Part shown: positions 8,712 through 19,754 of the stretch, one piece after another | Layout: the number at the start of each line of letters is the position of its first letter | Position numbering within the stretch: position 1 is the first letter of the stretch | Source: Lachancea thermotolerans CBS 6340 | Lineage: Eukaryota > Ascomycota > Saccharomycetes > Saccharomycetales > Saccharomycetaceae | Direction: 5' to 3' | Assembly (NCBI RefSeq): GCF_000142805.1 | Contig: NC_013084.1 | Span: 62,001-126,000, forward strand | Length of the DNA: 64,000 nucleotides | The notes under the pieces: generated by a model | Told to the model about the DNA's origin: nothing | The model's input: the letters and a program-made list of their open reading frames with translations, nothing else | Databases searched by the model: none | Translations under genes and position numbers: made by a program

Positions 8712-10577
8712 ATGTTAGAATCCTCGCTCATGAACTTCTTATCCGAACTGAAACTTGAGCTGCGAGAGTCCGCAGTGCAGTTGTCTAGGCTCAAACTGTA
8801 TAATTCTTCCAAATGGTCCGCTGAGGCACTATGTGGAATGTGCGAGATACCTTCTGTACCAGTTATGAAGACTTTTATGAAGAACGACGACTCGCCCTTG
8901 AGAAATAGGAGCAACATTCAATTCGAGCAACAAGAGTCTCCTCAAAAGCATCTATCAGGAATGGAGAGTTCAGAATACGATTTGTATCTCCTTGCGTCCA
9001 CGTTGTTTGAATGCAAGGAATACGACAGGTGTGCTTACTATTTGGCAGACTCAAAACATCCCGAGCTTAAGTTTCTGAAACTCTACAGCAAGTATTTATC
9101 GTGGGATAAGAAAACTCAGGAAAATATGGAGAGCTCACTGGCACCGCGGAGCTCCAAACAAAATACTGGTTTCAGGGAAAACGCTGAGATTGCCAACAGA
9201 GAAATCATGAACAGGCTTCACAGCCACGAATCTGGAAATTCAAATGCTCTCAAGAAGTCTCAGAAAAGCGTGGATTTAGATAATGGAGAATCAACGAGCA
9301 TACCAATGATTTTAAAAGAACTCAACAATTATCTGCTCTTGGAAGGCGAAAAACCTACATTTGGAATATCGCTTTTGCATTATCTTCGAGGAGTTTTGTA
9401 CAAAATTCAAGACATTCCATCGAATGCAATAAGTTCTTTCCTGAGCTCTTTAACTCTATTTCCTTTCAATTGGGTATGTTGGACCGAGCTTTTAAGCTGC
9501 ATTTCTCGAACGGACGAATCTGTACTTCTTTTGAAGATTTTAAGTGAGAAATTTACTGATGAAAAGACTCAAGTAATGCTAAAATTCTTCAAGCTGTCGA
9601 TATTTCAAGAATTCAGCGGAAATATTGATGACTTTATTCAGGAGCTTGATTACTTGCTATCCATTTTCCCAAATTTTGCATTTTTGAAAACCCAGCATGC
9701 TCTTATTAACTATCACTACATGGACTATGTAAGTGCCGGCTTAATTTTTGAACAAATTATCAAACTTGACCCCTATCGACTTGAAGACATGGATACTTAC
9801 TCCAACATACTTTACGTGATGCAGAAACCTTCTAAGTTGGCTTACCTAGCTCAATTTGCCTCAGGAGTTGACAGATTTCGTGCTGAAACCTGTTGTATTA
9901 TTGCAAATTACTATAGCGCAAAACAAGAGCATGAAAAATCGATATTGTACTTTCGACGTGCTCTTACACTGAATAAAAATTGTACAAGCGCATGGACGCT
10001 AATGGGGCATGAGTTCGTGGAGCTCAAGAACTCGCATGCCGCTATCGAATGTTATCGTAGGGCAGTTGATATAAATCCACGCGATTTTAAAGCCTGGTAT
10101 GGACTGGGTCAAGCTTACGAGGTACTCGATATGCACTTGTACTCTTTATATTACTTTCAAAAGTCATGCGCTCTAAAACCTTTAGATAAACGAATGTGGC
10201 AGGCTTTAGCCAGTTGTTATGAAAAGGTTGATAACTTGGAGGAATCTATTAAATGTTATACGCGTGCCCTTCAGCTGTCACTCGACAGCGACATCGACAC
10301 AACTATTTTATTCCGACTTGCGGTACTGTATGAGAAACAGAAGGACATAATAAGCTGTAAAGAGTATATGCTGAGATGTGTTGAGGCTCAACATAGCACA
10401 GACGGTTTTATCAATGATGAAACTACCAAGGCAAGTCTTTGGCTAGCAAGATATGAGGCCAGGTACAAGAATTTTTCGGAGGCTTATAAACATGCTTTAC
10501 GGGTTACCCATGGAAGCTCCCAAGAAATAGAAGAGGCTCGTGCAATAGTGCGCGAGTGTAGAAAGAGAATGGACTAA
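8712..10577 (+). CDS. CDC23: Anaphase-promoting complex TPR subunit Cdc23 (APC8)
   Basis: Cdc23 is a scaffold subunit of the APC/C ubiquitin ligase, which drives the metaphase-anaphase transition. The 621 residues (S. cerevisiae has about 626) contain a run of tetratricopeptide repeats in the C-terminal two thirds. The clearest lie at about residues 405-510, with TPR positions such as AWTLMGHEFVELKNSHAAIE and the following repeat AWYGLGQAYEVLD. The N-terminal region is helical and the middle has a short polar insertion (about residues 140-190). It shares a divergent promoter with THP2 and lies 241 bases upstream of PRP8. It is syntenic with YHR166C. Confidence 0.95.
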   Translation: MLESSLMNFLSELKLELRESAVQLSRLKLYNSSKWSAEALCGMCEIPSVPVMKTFMKNDDSPLRNRSNIQFEQQESPQKHLSGMESSEYDLYLLASTLFECKEYDRCAYYLADSKHPELKFLKLYSKYLSWDKKTQENMESSLAPRSSKQNTGFRENAEIANREIMNRLHSHESGNSNALKKSQKSVDLDNGESTSIPMILKELNNYLLLEGEKPTFGISLLHYLRGVLYKIQDIPSNAISSFLSSLTLFPFNWVCWTELLSCISRTDESVLLLKILSEKFTDEKTQVMLKFFKLSIFQEFSGNIDDFIQELDYLLSIFPNFAFLKTQHALINYHYMDYVSAGLIFEQIIKLDPYRLEDMDTYSNILYVMQKPSKLAYLAQFASGVDRFRAETCCIIANYYSAKQEHEKSILYFRRALTLNKNCTSAWTLMGHEFVELKNSHAAIECYRRAVDINPRDFKAWYGLGQAYEVLDMHLYSLYYFQKSCALKPLDKRMWQALASCYEKVDNLEESIKCYTRALQLSLDSDIDTTILFRLAVLYEKQKDIISCKEYMLRCVEAQHSTDGFINDETTKASLWLARYEARYKNFSEAYKHALRVTHGSSQEIEEARAIVRECRKRMD

Positions 10578-10818
10578 CATGGATGTCTTTTCAGTATTGC
10601 GCAGCGGTTTATATACAAGTCACGTGGCTATGTTCATTTTGAAGTCAACTAAAAATTTTGGGACGTGTTACTAGAGGTCATCGGGGTCATTATAGGAAGG
10701 CTGACCAAAAAAGTTGTGTGAGCAAGAACTCTCCAGAAGCTGCGATAGTTCCGTTTACTTCAAGCCTTCAAACGGGAAAAAGCCGATTCCACGTTTCTTC
10801 CCATACTAACATATTTCA

Positions 10819-13800
10819 ATGAGTGGGCTTCCTCCACCTCCACCACCACCTGGCTTCAATGCGTCAGTGCCGCCACCGCCTCCCCCTGGTTTCAGGAAGA
10901 GAACCTCAGTAAGCAGGAGCGAAGATGACTTTAATGTAAAAGATTTAAAAGAGCAACTGTTACCTCCACCCCCTCCACCTCCAATGCCATCCTCCATTTC
11001 TGCATTACCTCCTCCACCGCCACACCATCACCACCATAAGGGACCTGATACATCAAAGCCAGCCTTAAAGAAGCAAAAGCTTCTCTCACATTGTTTGGAA
11101 TCCCCTAGACTCAGCGTAGAAGAACTAAAGGAACGAAAGAGAGAGTGGATTTCCTCGCAAAAAAAGAGATTTAGACAATCCTCCTCCAAATGCGCGAGAG
11201 GAAAAACTCAAAAGCGAGGTGTGATACATTCGCATAAGGTTGACATGCCACCGGAACATTTGCGCAAGATAATCAATGATCACAAAGACATGTCATCTAA
11301 AAGATTCATCCATGACAAGAGAGCTTTCTTAGGCGCACTAAAGTATATGCCTCACGCAATTTTGAAGCTTTTAGAGAATATGCCTCAGCCTTGGGAACAA
11401 GTGAAAGAAGTCAGGGTTTTATATCACAATACAGGCGCTTTGACATTTGTGAATGAAATTCCCCGTGTAATTGAGCCGGTATTCACCGCTCAATGGTCAG
11501 CCGCTTGGATAGCTATGAGGAGAGAAAAAAGGGATCGTCGTCACTTCAAAAGGATGAGATTTCCGCCTTTTGATGATGAAGAACCACCCCTCTCCTATCA
11601 TGAACACATACAAGGAATTGAACCACTGGATGGTATAACGTTGCAATTAGACGAAGTTGACGACGCGCTCATTAAAGACTGGATTTTTGATTCGAAGCCG
11701 CTTTTAGATGAAAAAAGTTGTGTTAACGGTTCATCATACAAGACATGGAGTATCGATCATCGTACTATGGCAAACCTGCATAGGTTATCCTCACCGCTTT
11801 TAGATTCAGGGCTTGATTCAAATAAAAATTACCTTTTCGAAAAGAAATCTTTCTTCACTGCAAAAGCACTTAATAATGCCATTCCAGGAGGCCCCAAGTT
11901 CGAGCCTTTGTTTTCTGCCGAAGAAGAGAATGACATCAATGAATTCAACTCACTTGACCGTGTCATTTTTCGAGTTCCTATAAGAACGGGCTATAGGATA
12001 GCTTTCCCACATCTCTACAATAGCAGGCCCCGCGCTGTTCAGTTGTCATGGTATCATACGCCTATTGCCTGTTTAGCGGAGGAAACTCAAGATGAAAACG
12101 CCGAAACCTTCCGTTTTGATCCTTCCTTCAATCTCATTAGCGCTTCTTATGGCACGTCGCGCCCTCTTAGCTTAGAAAGTGAGGATTTTCTCCTTGACGC
12201 CAATTTCAGGCCGCTTTTGAGCAGTGAGAAAGTTTGCCTGCCCGACACAAAAGCTGCAATCAGCCTTTATCATGCACCATATCCATTTAACCTCAGGTCA
12301 GGAAGGACCGTAAGAGCCCAGGATGTTGCTCTTGTTAAAAAGTGGTACCTCCAGAAGCCCGAAACTGACGTTCCAGTCAAAGTTAGGGTCTCATATCAAA
12401 AGCTTTTAAAAAATTACGTTCTTAATGAACTTAAAAGTTCAAAGCTTGGAAAACAGTCCAAGAAAAAGCTCCTAAGAAGTCTCAGAAATACGAAGTTCTT
12501 CCAGCAGACATCGATCGACTGGGTTGAGGCAGGGCTGCAACTATGCACCCAGGGCTTTAACATGCTTAACTTGTTGATTCATCGTAAAGGTCTAACATAT
12601 TTGCATTTAGACTATAACTTCAATTTGAAGCCCACCAAAACGCTGACGACAAAAGAGCGAAAGAAATCTAGATTTGGACACGCCTTCCATTTGATGCGCG
12701 AAATTCTAAAAGCTATAAAGCTTTTAGTTGATGCACACGTTCAGTATCGATTGGGAAATGTTGACGCTTTTCAGCTTGCAGATGGAGTTTATTACATTTT
12801 GAATCACCTCGGTCAGTTAACTGGGATATACCGCTACAAATATAAAGTCATGCACCAAATAAGGGCCTGCAAAGATCTTAAACACGTTGTCTATAATAGG
12901 TTCAACAGAGTTATAGGGAAGGGTCCCGGGTGTGGCTTTTGGCAGCCGGCGTGGAGAGTGTGGATCTTTTTTATGAGGGGAATAATTCCTCTACTTGAAA
13001 GATGGTTAGGGAATCTTCTCGCCCGTCAGTTCGAGGGGCGTTCTAGCGAGGTAATTAAAACAGCAACAAAGCAGCGCCTCGATGCATACTACGATCTTGA
13101 ATTGAGAGCCGCTGTCATGAATGATATCCTTGATATGATGCCTGAGGGCATTCGTCAGAATAAAAGCAAAACAATTTTACAGCATCTCAGTGAGGCCTGG
13201 AGGTGTTGGAAAGCGAACATTGCATGGAACGTGCCAGGTATGCCAGAACCAATAAAAAACATAATTGAAAGGTACATCAAAGCCAAAGCTGATGGGTGGG
13301 TATCAGCAGCTCATTATAACCGTGACCGAATTAAACGGGGTGCTCACGTTGAAAAGACAGTCGTCCGGAAAAATCTAGGGAGGTTGACACGTTTATGGAT
13401 CAAGCATGAACAAGAAAGACAACAGTTGATTGAGAAGAACGGTCCTGAGATTACGCCACTTGTGGCAACAACTATCTTTAAAACTATGGTTGACTGGTTA
13501 GAACAGAACAATTTTTCTCCTGTACCTTTCCCACCTCTCACGTATAAAAATGATACAAAGATCCTTGTGCTAGCCTTAGAGAACCTTAAGAATGCTTTCG
13601 CGTCCAAAGTGCGTCTTAACGCTTCTGAGAGAGAAGAGCTTGCTTTAATTGAGGAAGCGTATGATAATCCTCACGATACGCTAAACCGCATCAAGAAATA
13701 TTTACTTACACAGCGGGTTTTCAAACCTGTTGATCTCTCTATGAAAGACCAGCTTCAAACTATTTCACCTGTCTATTCAGTGGATCCATTGGAGAAAATC

Positions 13801-16800
13801 ACTGATGCTTATCTTGATCAATACCTTTGGTATGAAGCAGACAAGCGCCAATTGTTCCCAAATTGGATAAAACCAAGTGACACTGAGATTCCTCCGTTGC
13901 TAGTATACAAATGGGCTCAAGGCATCAATAACTTAAGTGAGGTCTGGGATGTTAACAATGGCCAGTCAACAGTTTTGCTACAAACAAAATTAGAGGGACT
14001 TGCTGAGAAAATTGATTTGACGCTATTGAACAGATTGCTCAGGCTTGTAATGGATCCAAACCTGGCAGATTATATTACTGCAAAAAACAATGTCGTCTTG
14101 AATTTTAAAGACATGAGTCACGTTAATAAATACGGCCTCATTCGAGGATTACAGTTTTCCTCTTTCGTCTACCAATTCTACGGTTTGATGCTGGATCTTT
14201 TGATTTTGGGACCTCAAAGAGCTTCTGAATTAGCAGGGCCATCACAAGCTCCAAACAACTTTTTACAGTTTAAAAGTTTGGATGTTGAAAAGAGAAATCC
14301 CATTAGGTTATATTGCCGGTACTTCGATGTCGTGCACATTCTATTCCATTTTGAAGAGCAAGATTCAGAGGCCCTTGTGCTAGATTTTCTTTCTGAAAAC
14401 CCTGATCCTAATTTCGAAAACGCAGTTGGTTACAACAACAAAAAGTGTTGGCCCAAGGACGCGAGAATGAGATTGATGCGTCCAGACGTTAATCTCGGAA
14501 GGGCAGTTTTCTGGGAAATTTCTAACCGCGTTCCAATTTCTCTTGTAAACATAACATGGGAAAACTCTTTTGCATCTGTTTATAGCAAGTCCAATCCTAA
14601 TTTGCTATTCACTATGTGCGGATTTGAGGCTAGGATTTTACCAAACTTTAGAACAGAAGAAATGATATCTTTCGATGAAGGAGTATGGGATTTAGTTGAC
14701 GAGAGAACAAAACAAAGAACAGCAAAAACCTTTTTGCGGGTTTCAGATGAACACGTCGAAAAATTCAATGATACCATTAGAGGGATCCTAATGGCCTCAG
14801 GATCTACCACTTTTACTAAGATAACAGCAAGGTGGAATACTGCATTGATTTCTCTGTTTACGTATTTTAGAGAGGCTGTTGTTTCAACTGAATCACTTCT
14901 TGATGTTTTGGTTAAATGTGAAACAAAAATCCAGAATAGAGTCAAGCTTGGTTTAAATTCAAAAATGCCAACAAGGTTTCCTCCAGCGGTTTTCTATACC
15001 CCCAAGGAGCTTGGAGGGCTTGGCATGTTAAGTGCTTCTCACATTCTGATCCCCGCATCCGACCTAAGTTGGTCTAAACAAACAGATACGGGGATCACTC
15101 ATTTCCGGGCAGGAATGACACATGAAGATGAAAAATTAATTCCTACCATTTTCCGGTATATTACTACTTGGGAAAACGAGTTTCTTGATTCGCAAAGAGT
15201 TTGGGCGGACTACGTAGCTAAACGTCAGGAGGCCCTCAAACAAAACAGGCGTTTAGCTTTTGAAGAACTAGAAGGATCTTGGGATCGCGGTATTCCTCGA
15301 ATTAGCACCTTGTTTCAAAAAGATCGCCACACTTTGGCATATGATAAGGGCCATAGAGCTCGTTCTCAATTTAAAGACTTTTCTTTAGAGCGCAACAATC
15401 CATTTTGGTGGACAGATACACATCACGATGGTAAATTGTGGAATCTTAACGCTTATCGCACAGATGTCATCCAGGCCCTTGGTGGTATTGAAACAATTTT
15501 AGAACACACGCTGTTCAAAGGCACTGGGTTCAACTCTTGGGAAGGGCTGTTTTGGGAGAAGGCATCGGGGTTCGAAGACTCGATGCAATTCAAAAAACTA
15601 ACACATGCCCAAAGAACTGGATTGAGCCAAATTCCCAACCGTAGATTTACCTTGTGGTGGTCGCCTACAATCAACAGAGCAAATGTTTATGTTGGATTTT
15701 TAGTCCAACTTGATCTCACTGGTATATTTTTGCATGGTAAAATCCCAACTTTAAAGATATCTTTGATTCAAATTTTCAGGGCTCATTTGTGGCAAAAGAT
15801 CCACGAAAGTATTGTGTTTGATGTTTGCCAAGTATTGGATGGTGAGATGGATATGCTGCAAATCGAGTCTGTTGAAAAAGAAGCAATACACCCTCGCAAG
15901 TCTTACAAGATGAATTCGTCTGCTGCTGATGTAACTTTGTCAAGCAATCACACTTGGAATGTCTCTAGCCCATCCCTACTTCACAATACAAATGATAATT
16001 TCAACGTGTCTAACTCGAGCAAGGTATGGATAGACGTCCAACTTAGATATGGAGATTATGATTCTCACGATATTTCGCGCTACGTCAGGGCAAAGTTTCT
16101 TGATTACACTACTGATAATGTCAGTATGTATCCTTCGCCGACTGGCGTTATGATCGGAATTGACTTGGCTTATAACATGTATGATGCATACGGCAACTGG
16201 TTCGACGGTTTAAAAACGTTGTTACAAAACGGTATGAAGACAATAATGAAAGCCAACCCATCGTTGTATGTTCTACGCGAACGCATCAGGAAGGGCCTGC
16301 AAATTTACCAATCCCAAACCCAAGAACCGTTTTTGAACTCGTCCAATTATGCTGAACTTTTCAGCGACGAGACCAAGTTATTCATTGATGATACCAACGT
16401 CTATCGAGTCGCAGTTCATACAACTTACGAGGGAAATATTGCGACCAAACCTATCAATGGCTGTATCTTTACTTTAAACCCTAAAACTGGTGAACTTTTC
16501 TTGAAAATTATACACACATCAGTATGGGCGGGTCAAAAGCGTCTAAGCCAGTTAGCAAAATGGAAAACAGCTGAAGAAACGAGCGCTTTAATAAGGTCGC
16601 TTCCTAAAGAAGAGCAGCCAAAGCAAGTAATCGTTACGCGTAAGGCCATGCTAGACCCCTTAGAGGTCCACATGCTTGACTTCCCAAACATCTCAATTAG
16701 GCCAACTGAATTAAAACTTCCATTTTCGGCATCAATGGCAATTGAAAAGCTTTCGGACGTTGTCACGAAGGCAACGGAGCCTCAAATGGTTCTTTTCAAT

Positions 16801-18063
16801 ATATACGATGATTGGCTTGAGCGAGTATCATCTTACACAGCTTTTTCAAGGTTGATTCTTCTTTTGAGGGCATTACGGACCAACGAAGAAAGGGCAAAGA
16901 TGATTTTGAAGGCAGACCCAACTATACCTATCAAAGAGCACCATTTATGGCCTTCGTTTTCAGATGATCAGTGGATTGAGATAGAATCCCAAATGAGAGA
17001 CCTCATTCTCGTGGAATATGGCAAAAAATATAACGTTAACATTGCATCGTTAACGCAAACTGAAATAAAGGATCTGATATTGGGTCAAAACATTAAGGCA
17101 CCATCTGTGAAGAGGCAACAAATGGCTGAGCTTGAGATGTCAAAGACAACCCAAAATTCAAATGGTCTGGATTCGTCCTCAGGTTCCGCCATGAAAATTA
17201 AAAGCACGAATGCGCAGGGAGAAGAAATTATGGTTGTGACTTCAACTAACTTCGAGACACAAACATTCAGCACGAAAAATGAATGGCGTAAGCGCGCTAT
17301 AGCAAATTCTTTACTTTACATGCGTCTGAAAACCATTTACCTGGCGTCAGATGACTTTGTCGAAGAAAAAGATGTTTTCATTCTACCCAAAAACTTACTG
17401 AAGAGGTTCGTGGAGATTTCAGACACGAAGGCGCAGGTTGCGGGTTACATTTTCGGTAAGAAAGCGGCTGGTCATGAAAAAGTCAAAGAAATTAGGACCA
17501 TAGTTATCGTACCTCAACTGGGCAATACTCATACCGTTCAGTTAAGTATGCTCCCAGAGTACTCGCCTTATTTGCAGGATTTGGAATTGCTAGGGTGGAC
17601 TCACACACAAAGCCAGGAGCTCAAATATATGTCCGCCCCTGAGGTCACAACACATTCGAATATTTTCAAAGGCGAGAAAGACCTGGTGAGTTTGTCTGTA
17701 TGCCTGAATCCTGGATCGATCTCGTTGGCAGCCTACACTGTTTCTGAGGAAGGATATTCCTGGGGCTCATCGAATAAGAATCTGTTTGACGCAGAACCAC
17801 AAGGATTTGACCCCGAATTTAGTGAGCACGCACAGTTGATGCTTTCAGACCGTGTTACTGGCAACTTCTTAGTTCCATCAAACGATGTTTGGAATTACGC
17901 GTTTATGAGCGCAGTTTTCAGTCCTTCAGCTAAATATGAGCTTAAGCTGGATATTCCAATCGAGTTCTACAACGAACTGCATCGCTCAATTCATTTCCTT
18001 CAATTCAGCGACATGGTGGAAAATGAAGAACTTGAGCCAGAGAAAGAAGACGTTTTTGCATAG
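10819..18063 (+). CDS. PRP8: Spliceosome core protein Prp8
   Basis: Prp8 forms the centre of the U5 snRNP and cradles the U2/U6 catalytic RNA. The 2414-residue product matches the nearly invariant family length (2413 in S. cerevisiae). Its short N-terminus is proline-rich, with runs such as PPPPPPPGF, and includes a small His cluster. The rest follows the Prp8 order: NTD, reverse-transcriptase-like large domain, linker, endonuclease-like, RNase H-like and a C-terminal Jab1/MPN domain. Examples are [20 protein letters not shown] early in the large domain and [15 protein letters not shown] in the MPN domain. As in other Prp8 proteins the MPN metal site is not a canonical active centre. Its upstream gap holds one GTCACGTG box near 10618. 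Confidence 0.98.
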   Translation: MSGLPPPPPPPGFNASVPPPPPPGFRKRTSVSRSEDDFNVKDLKEQLLPPPPPPPMPSSISALPPPPPHHHHHKGPDTSKPALKKQKLLSHCLESPRLSVEELKERKREWISSQKKRFRQSSSKCARGKTQKRGVIHSHKVDMPPEHLRKIINDHKDMSSKRFIHDKRAFLGALKYMPHAILKLLENMPQPWEQVKEVRVLYHNTGALTFVNEIPRVIEPVFTAQWSAAWIAMRREKRDRRHFKRMRFPPFDDEEPPLSYHEHIQGIEPLDGITLQLDEVDDALIKDWIFDSKPLLDEKSCVNGSSYKTWSIDHRTMANLHRLSSPLLDSGLDSNKNYLFEKKSFFTAKALNNAIPGGPKFEPLFSAEEENDINEFNSLDRVIFRVPIRTGYRIAFPHLYNSRPRAVQLSWYHTPIACLAEETQDENAETFRFDPSFNLISASYGTSRPLSLESEDFLLDANFRPLLSSEKVCLPDTKAAISLYHAPYPFNLRSGRTVRAQDVALVKKWYLQKPETDVPVKVRVSYQKLLKNYVLNELKSSKLGKQSKKKLLRSLRNTKFFQQTSIDWVEAGLQLCTQGFNMLNLLIHRKGLTYLHLDYNFNLKPTKTLTTKERKKSRFGHAFHLMREILKAIKLLVDAHVQYRLGNVDAFQLADGVYYILNHLGQLTGIYRYKYKVMHQIRACKDLKHVVYNRFNRVIGKGPGCGFWQPAWRVWIFFMRGIIPLLERWLGNLLARQFEGRSSEVIKTATKQRLDAYYDLELRAAVMNDILDMMPEGIRQNKSKTILQHLSEAWRCWKANIAWNVPGMPEPIKNIIERYIKAKADGWVSAAHYNRDRIKRGAHVEKTVVRKNLGRLTRLWIKHEQERQQLIEKNGPEITPLVATTIFKTMVDWLEQNNFSPVPFPPLTYKNDTKILVLALENLKNAFASKVRLNASEREELALIEEAYDNPHDTLNRIKKYLLTQRVFKPVDLSMKDQLQTISPVYSVDPLEKITDAYLDQYLWYEADKRQLFPNWIKPSDTEIPPLLVYKWAQGINNLSEVWDVNNGQSTVLLQTKLEGLAEKIDLTLLNRLLRLVMDPNLADYITAKNNVVLNFKDMSHVNKYGLIRGLQFSSFVYQFYGLMLDLLILGPQRASELAGPSQAPNNFLQFKSLDVEKRNPIRLYCRYFDVVHILFHFEEQDSEALVLDFLSENPDPNFENAVGYNNKKCWPKDARMRLMRPDVNLGRAVFWEISNRVPISLVNITWENSFASVYSKSNPNLLFTMCGFEARILPNFRTEEMISFDEGVWDLVDERTKQRTAKTFLRVSDEHVEKFNDTIRGILMASGSTTFTKITARWNTALISLFTYFREAVVSTESLLDVLVKCETKIQNRVKLGLNSKMPTRFPPAVFYTPKELGGLGMLSASHILIPASDLSWSKQTDTGITHFRAGMTHEDEKLIPTIFRYITTWENEFLDSQRVWADYVAKRQEALKQNRRLAFEELEGSWDRGIPRISTLFQKDRHTLAYDKGHRARSQFKDFSLERNNPFWWTDTHHDGKLWNLNAYRTDVIQALGGIETILEHTLFKGTGFNSWEGLFWEKASGFEDSMQFKKLTHAQRTGLSQIPNRRFTLWWSPTINRANVYVGFLVQLDLTGIFLHGKIPTLKISLIQIFRAHLWQKIHESIVFDVCQVLDGEMDMLQIESVEKEAIHPRKSYKMNSSAADVTLSSNHTWNVSSPSLLHNTNDNFNVSNSSKVWIDVQLRYGDYDSHDISRYVRAKFLDYTTDNVSMYPSPTGVMIGIDLAYNMYDAYGNWFDGLKTLLQNGMKTIMKANPSLYVLRERIRKGLQIYQSQTQEPFLNSSNYAELFSDETKLFIDDTNVYRVAVHTTYEGNIATKPINGCIFTLNPKTGELFLKIIHTSVWAGQKRLSQLAKWKTAEETSALIRSLPKEEQPKQVIVTRKAMLDPLEVHMLDFPNISIRPTELKLPFSASMAIEKLSDVVTKATEPQMVLFNIYDDWLERVSSYTAFSRLILLLRALRTNEERAKMILKADPTIPIKEHHLWPSFSDDQWIEIESQMRDLILVEYGKKYNVNIASLTQTEIKDLILGQNIKAPSVKRQQMAELEMSKTTQNSNGLDSSSGSAMKIKSTNAQGEEIMVVTSTNFETQTFSTKNEWRKRAIANSLLYMRLKTIYLASDDFVEEKDVFILPKNLLKRFVEISDTKAQVAGYIFGKKAAGHEKVKEIRTIVIVPQLGNTHTVQLSMLPEYSPYLQDLELLGWTHTQSQELKYMSAPEVTTHSNIFKGEKDLVSLSVCLNPGSISLAAYTVSEEGYSWGSSNKNLFDAEPQGFDPEFSEHAQLMLSDRVTGNFLVPSNDVWNYAFMSAVFSPSAKYELKLDIPIEFYNELHRSIHFLQFSDMVENEELEPEKEDVFA

Positions 18064-18416
18064 GTATTTTAGTATTGGCACGTTAATTTAACACATTGTC
18101 TCTAAACGTACAGACTGCGGGTCAATATAAAGGCCTCCATGTTTGACTTTTGAAGGCCGAATGCTATATCCGTTACCGAAAACGTCAAACAATGCATGTG
18201 TTGTGAAAGTATTACCTTTCTTGGCTATAAATCTTATGAGCCGGCTCAGCTCTGTGCTTTTAGAGATTCCATCCAAGTGACATTTCGACTAACACTTGAT
18301 TTGTACGTTGGAATAGAGTGCTTTTTGTCCTGCTAATATCATCTATATGTACGATAACATGATAAAAATCTTATTTAGCCGATGAGGTCAAGCTGCAGAA
18401 TGAACCCCGAGCATTT
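18064..18416. other. PRP8 3' region and upstream of the 275-residue gene
   Basis: 353 bases. A protein-like minus-strand open stretch of about 62 codons lies at 18088-18276, but it has only a TTG at its start and a stop just upstream. I found no convincing splice signals that would give it a first exon. No other feature was seen. Confidence 0.4.
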
Positions 18417-19244
18417 ATGAACGCAGTTGATAGAGAGCGCTCTGCTAGCAATAGTGAAACCGATGAAAAGGTGAACTGTATTAAAGAAAGACTTGAGTCC
18501 AAGCGGAAAGCTCTGTTAAACTCAATAACCGAGAAGAGGAAGCTACAGAAATCACTGCAATTGCGGAAAGAACAAGGAAAACAAGTTATTGACGCTGTGA
18601 CAGAACTATCCAGGCTCGGATTTAGTTTCACTCAAATAGTAGCAGAAGCGGGAGTTAATTCTCAATTCTTGCAATGTGTTTACGAAAAGGCTGGGCGACC
18701 TACTCCTACCCCATCAGTATTGACGCCTCCTAACGTGGGGAAAGAAAAGGAGGTGTATGAAGGGCATGATCATGAAAGAAGCGCTGAAACAAAACCTGTG
18801 CCATCTTCACAACGTCAACTAACAACGCGGAGTGGTTTAGCGATTGATAAAAAAGGACGAAGTATGATTAAAAGACGCAGAACAAGAGAGCAGCCTCAGT
18901 GGCTGAATAACCTTGTGATAAATCTTGATAGTAGCGAAGATGAGGAACAAGATGATTCAACCACCGGTCAAATCAAATCCCTGCCAGCTGCCCCCCTTAC
19001 GAAAATCTCATCTGCAACTAAGCCCGCTGGTATTCCAATCAATATAAATGCTGAAGTGGGCAGAATAACAATGCGTCTAAAGATAGAAGTCTCCAGACTG
19101 AAACAGCGAATCAAATCCTCTCAAGGGTTTTCTCTTGATAAAGAGAGCACCAAAGCTCTTGCAGACAAAAAGGCGATCATGCTGAAAGATATTGAAGAAC
19201 TTTTTGAAGAGCTATGTCCAGTTCAAGCGCCACACCCCTCCTAG
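18417..19244 (+). CDS. Unrecognised coiled-coil protein with SUMO-interaction-like motif
   Basis: This 275-residue protein lies between PRP8 and DNA2. S. cerevisiae has no gene there as far as I know. It has a charged, probably coiled-coil N-terminus (about residues 20-65), then a hydrophobic helical stretch (LSRLGFSFTQIVAEAGV) and a low-complexity region. A very basic cluster (KRRRTREQ, about residue 155) is followed immediately by LVINLDSSEDEEQDD (about 166-180), which has the form of a SUMO-interacting motif: a hydrophobic core, then serine and acidic residues. The C-terminus is a second helical segment. Basic patch plus such a motif suggests a nuclear protein; this is inference. Codon use and AT content match its neighbours. 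The reading frame is intact from its ATG. Confidence 0.7.
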   Translation: MNAVDRERSASNSETDEKVNCIKERLESKRKALLNSITEKRKLQKSLQLRKEQGKQVIDAVTELSRLGFSFTQIVAEAGVNSQFLQCVYEKAGRPTPTPSVLTPPNVGKEKEVYEGHDHERSAETKPVPSSQRQLTTRSGLAIDKKGRSMIKRRRTREQPQWLNNLVINLDSSEDEEQDDSTTGQIKSLPAAPLTKISSATKPAGIPININAEVGRITMRLKIEVSRLKQRIKSSQGFSLDKESTKALADKKAIMLKDIEELFEELCPVQAPHPS

Positions 19245-19754
19245 GAACTACTTGCGCACAATTTAACCTGCTCGCTTCAAGACGGTCAACCCATTTCTTT
19301 TCTAAAGATTTTGGATCCGGGGTTGCGCTAAGGCCTCCTAATGCTTTGCATCTCGTCATTCCTTGTAAGATGTCATCAGGGATGAATGTTCGATAAGATC
19401 TTTGTGAGCTCACCGCAACCAGTGTTCGCAAGTTGAAGGGAAATCCATAGCCTACGAATATATTGAAGCTGTATGGCATGAATTTGGCAGCCTCCAATAG
19501 ACGCTTTCAATAGCGTTGATGTTTGTTCAACTTCCATCAGTCATCATCCTGACATGTTCCTCACGTGAACCACTCGGGCGTCTGGTATTCATTTATTCCA
19601 GCCGGTTGATGATGGGACTGTATACATAGTTTTTAACGACATTTTTAATATCCAAAAGGAGAGTGTTTTAAAATTGACTTCACGCCTGTGAAGTATAAAA
19701 GCTCACCTATCTTCAGGCTACGAGCACAGGGCCAGGATTGGCTGCATATATGTT
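19245..19754. other. Upstream region of DNA2
   Basis: 510 bases. A minus-strand ATG-type frame of up to 106 codons (19177-19497) overlaps the end of the 275-residue gene, but nothing supports it as a gene. A TCACGTGA box lies at about 19561 and a TATAAAAG sequence near 19695. DNA2 is the only gene that could use these as a promoter. Confidence 0.4.

Noticed and set aside
18088-18276. Small minus-strand protein-like frame after PRP8
   Set aside because: It has only a TTG at its start, a stop immediately upstream, and no convincing branch site to support a spliced first exon.
19177-19497. 106-codon minus-strand frame overlapping the 275-residue gene
   Set aside because: It overlaps a better supported gene and shows no recognisable domain or promoter; left unlisted as a gene.
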